This document shows positions 63,385-64,000 of a stretch of 64,000 bases of DNA, in pieces; position 1 is the first letter of the stretch; the number at the start of each line of letters is the position of its first letter. Under the pieces are notes generated by a model. The model made no database searches. It saw only the letters and a list, made by a program, of their open reading frames with translations, and had not been told where the DNA came from. The stretch covers positions 1 to 64,000 of the forward strand of contig NZ_FOTS01000002.1 in the NCBI RefSeq assembly GCF_900114615.1. Reading direction: 5' to 3'. The stretch comes from Pelosinus propionicus DSM 13327. GTDB taxonomy: Bacteria > Bacillota > Negativicutes > DSM-13327. The position numbers were made by a program, and so were the translations under genes.

Positions 63385-64000
63385 CTAAATATGGTGTTTA
63401 TGTCCTTTTGTATCATTTAGATATTCTCGGGGAGAATAGTTTGTTTCTTTTTTAAATGCTTTGCTGAAATGGGCGTAGTCACTATAACCACAAGCGAAGG
63501 CAACTTCTGATAAGGGGATTTTTTTATTTGTAATAATTTCTATTGCCTTGTTAATTCTGTATCGGGTTATATATTCAGAAAAGGTACAACCTACTTCTTT
63601 TTTAAATAAGGCACTTAAATAGGTTCGAGATAAATGAGCTTCGATTGCCAAATCACTAAAGGATATTTTGTTCATATAATTTTGAGAAATATATTCTTTA
63701 ACAAAGGCAATATAATCATGATGCTCTGTCATTCCCTCCAGTATTTTAGCAAGGGTATCATCTTGGATACCAGCTATTTTAAATTCACGCGTTATTTTTG
63801 TTATGGCGACTTCAGAAGGAATACGTTCGAAAGCAGATCCTCCCAGATACCCCATTACATTCGTATTGTCATACATATATTTTAGATCCAAAGGAGAATT
63901 AATTGGTCCGCCATAGATCATTTTGATAACTCCGGGCCGGATTTTATCACATACGTCAAAGATACTTTTTGCCACCTTGGCAGCTGCATCAAGAGAAAGG
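63385..64000 (-). CDS. AraC-type regulator with PEP-hydrolase-like TIM-barrel sensor (N-terminus beyond window)
   Basis: The frame stays open through the window end, so the protein is N-terminally cut; at least 204 residues are visible. The first about 80 match the C-terminal part of the TIM barrel at 61170 (VIKMIYGGPINSP and YLGGSAFERIPSE against ICHGGPI and [13 protein letters not shown]). An AraC helix-turn-helix pair follows (FSDLAIEAHLSRTYLSALFKKEVG, then SEVAFACGYSDYAHFSKAFKKE). The regulator likely senses a metabolite with an enzyme-derived domain and controls the two downstream genes. GTG 63973-63975 is only an internal codon. Confidence 0.85.
   Translation of the reverse strand, partial: LSLDAAAKVAKSIFDVCDKIRPGVIKMIYGGPINSPLDLKYMYDNTNVMGYLGGSAFERIPSEVAITKITREFKIAGIQDDTLAKILEGMTEHHDYIAFVKEYISQNYMNKISFSDLAIEAHLSRTYLSALFKKEVGCTFSEYITRYRINKAIEIITNKKIPLSEVAFACGYSDYAHFSKAFKKETNYSPREYLNDTKGHKHHI

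Noticed and set aside
1-64000. CRISPR array, tRNA, rRNA or prophage
   Set aside because: I saw no regularly spaced repeats, no tRNA cloverleaf and no phage structural genes in the window.

Overview
The window is AT-rich bacterial DNA that reads as a spore-forming, anaerobic Firmicute of the Negativicutes type (Pelosinus/Sporomusa-like). The signs are strong Shine-Dalgarno sites, frequent GTG/TTG starts, mannose-family PTS operons with LevR-type sigma-54 activators, a menaquinone enzyme, a ferritin/rubrerythrin-like protein and a secreted GH9 glucanase. The genus is inferred; nothing here proves it.

Layout. 1-200: tail of an IS110-type transposase. 0.5-14 kb: small accessory units, namely two GNAT/amidotransferase genes, a MerR-MATE efflux pair, a MocR regulator divergent from a DMT exporter, a lone AAA ATPase, an L,D-transpeptidase, a LysR regulator divergent from a second DMT exporter, an NhaC-type antiporter and a P-loop kinase. 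13.4-15.3 kb: a LacI regulator with its own operator and a KDPG-type aldolase. 15.4-19.4 kb: a cytochrome-c-type nitric oxide reductase (norC-norB) and an HxlR regulator divergent from a DUF2798-cupin-flavin operon. 19.5-21.6 kb: a cysteine desulfidase-like Fe-S protein and a GNAT enzyme.

21.8-28.2 kb: mannose-family PTS operon 1 (IIA-IIB-SDR-IIC-IID) with a good sigma-54 promoter, divergent from its LevR-like activator; CTGTGTCA repeats lie between them. 28.3-32.7 kb: alkaline phosphatase, a DUF3299 protein and a MacB/FtsX-type ABC transporter with a His-rich loop, preceded by a three-repeat Pho box. 32.8-36.4 kb: an RpiR/MurR regulator, a GH9 glycosidase and a secreted carbohydrate-binding-like protein. 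36.5-39.8 kb: nadABC. 40.1-42.7 kb: an orphan protein of about 860 residues joining a degenerate ribokinase-like region, an AAA+ ATPase and two RyR repeats. This is the best candidate for an undescribed signalling system.

42.9-52.3 kb: PTS operon 2 (2-hydroxyacid dehydrogenase, KDPG-type aldolase, IIA, IIB, IIC, IID, Ldh2-type dehydrogenase) with a second sigma-54 promoter and a second LevR-like activator followed by a HAD phosphatase. It looks like a sugar-acid or ketose catabolic system. 52.4-61 kb: a class-A-beta-lactamase-like lipoprotein, two tiny genes of 29 and 33 codons, a papain/C39-like protease, menA, a pair of related proteins with His/Cys-rich inserts, a rubrerythrin-like protein, a HAD phosphatase, a flavin protein and a DUF1848 protein. 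61.1 kb to the end: a PEP-hydrolase-family TIM-barrel protein, a Tm-1-like (UPF0261) protein and an AraC-type regulator whose sensor is itself a PEP-hydrolase-like TIM barrel and which runs off the window.
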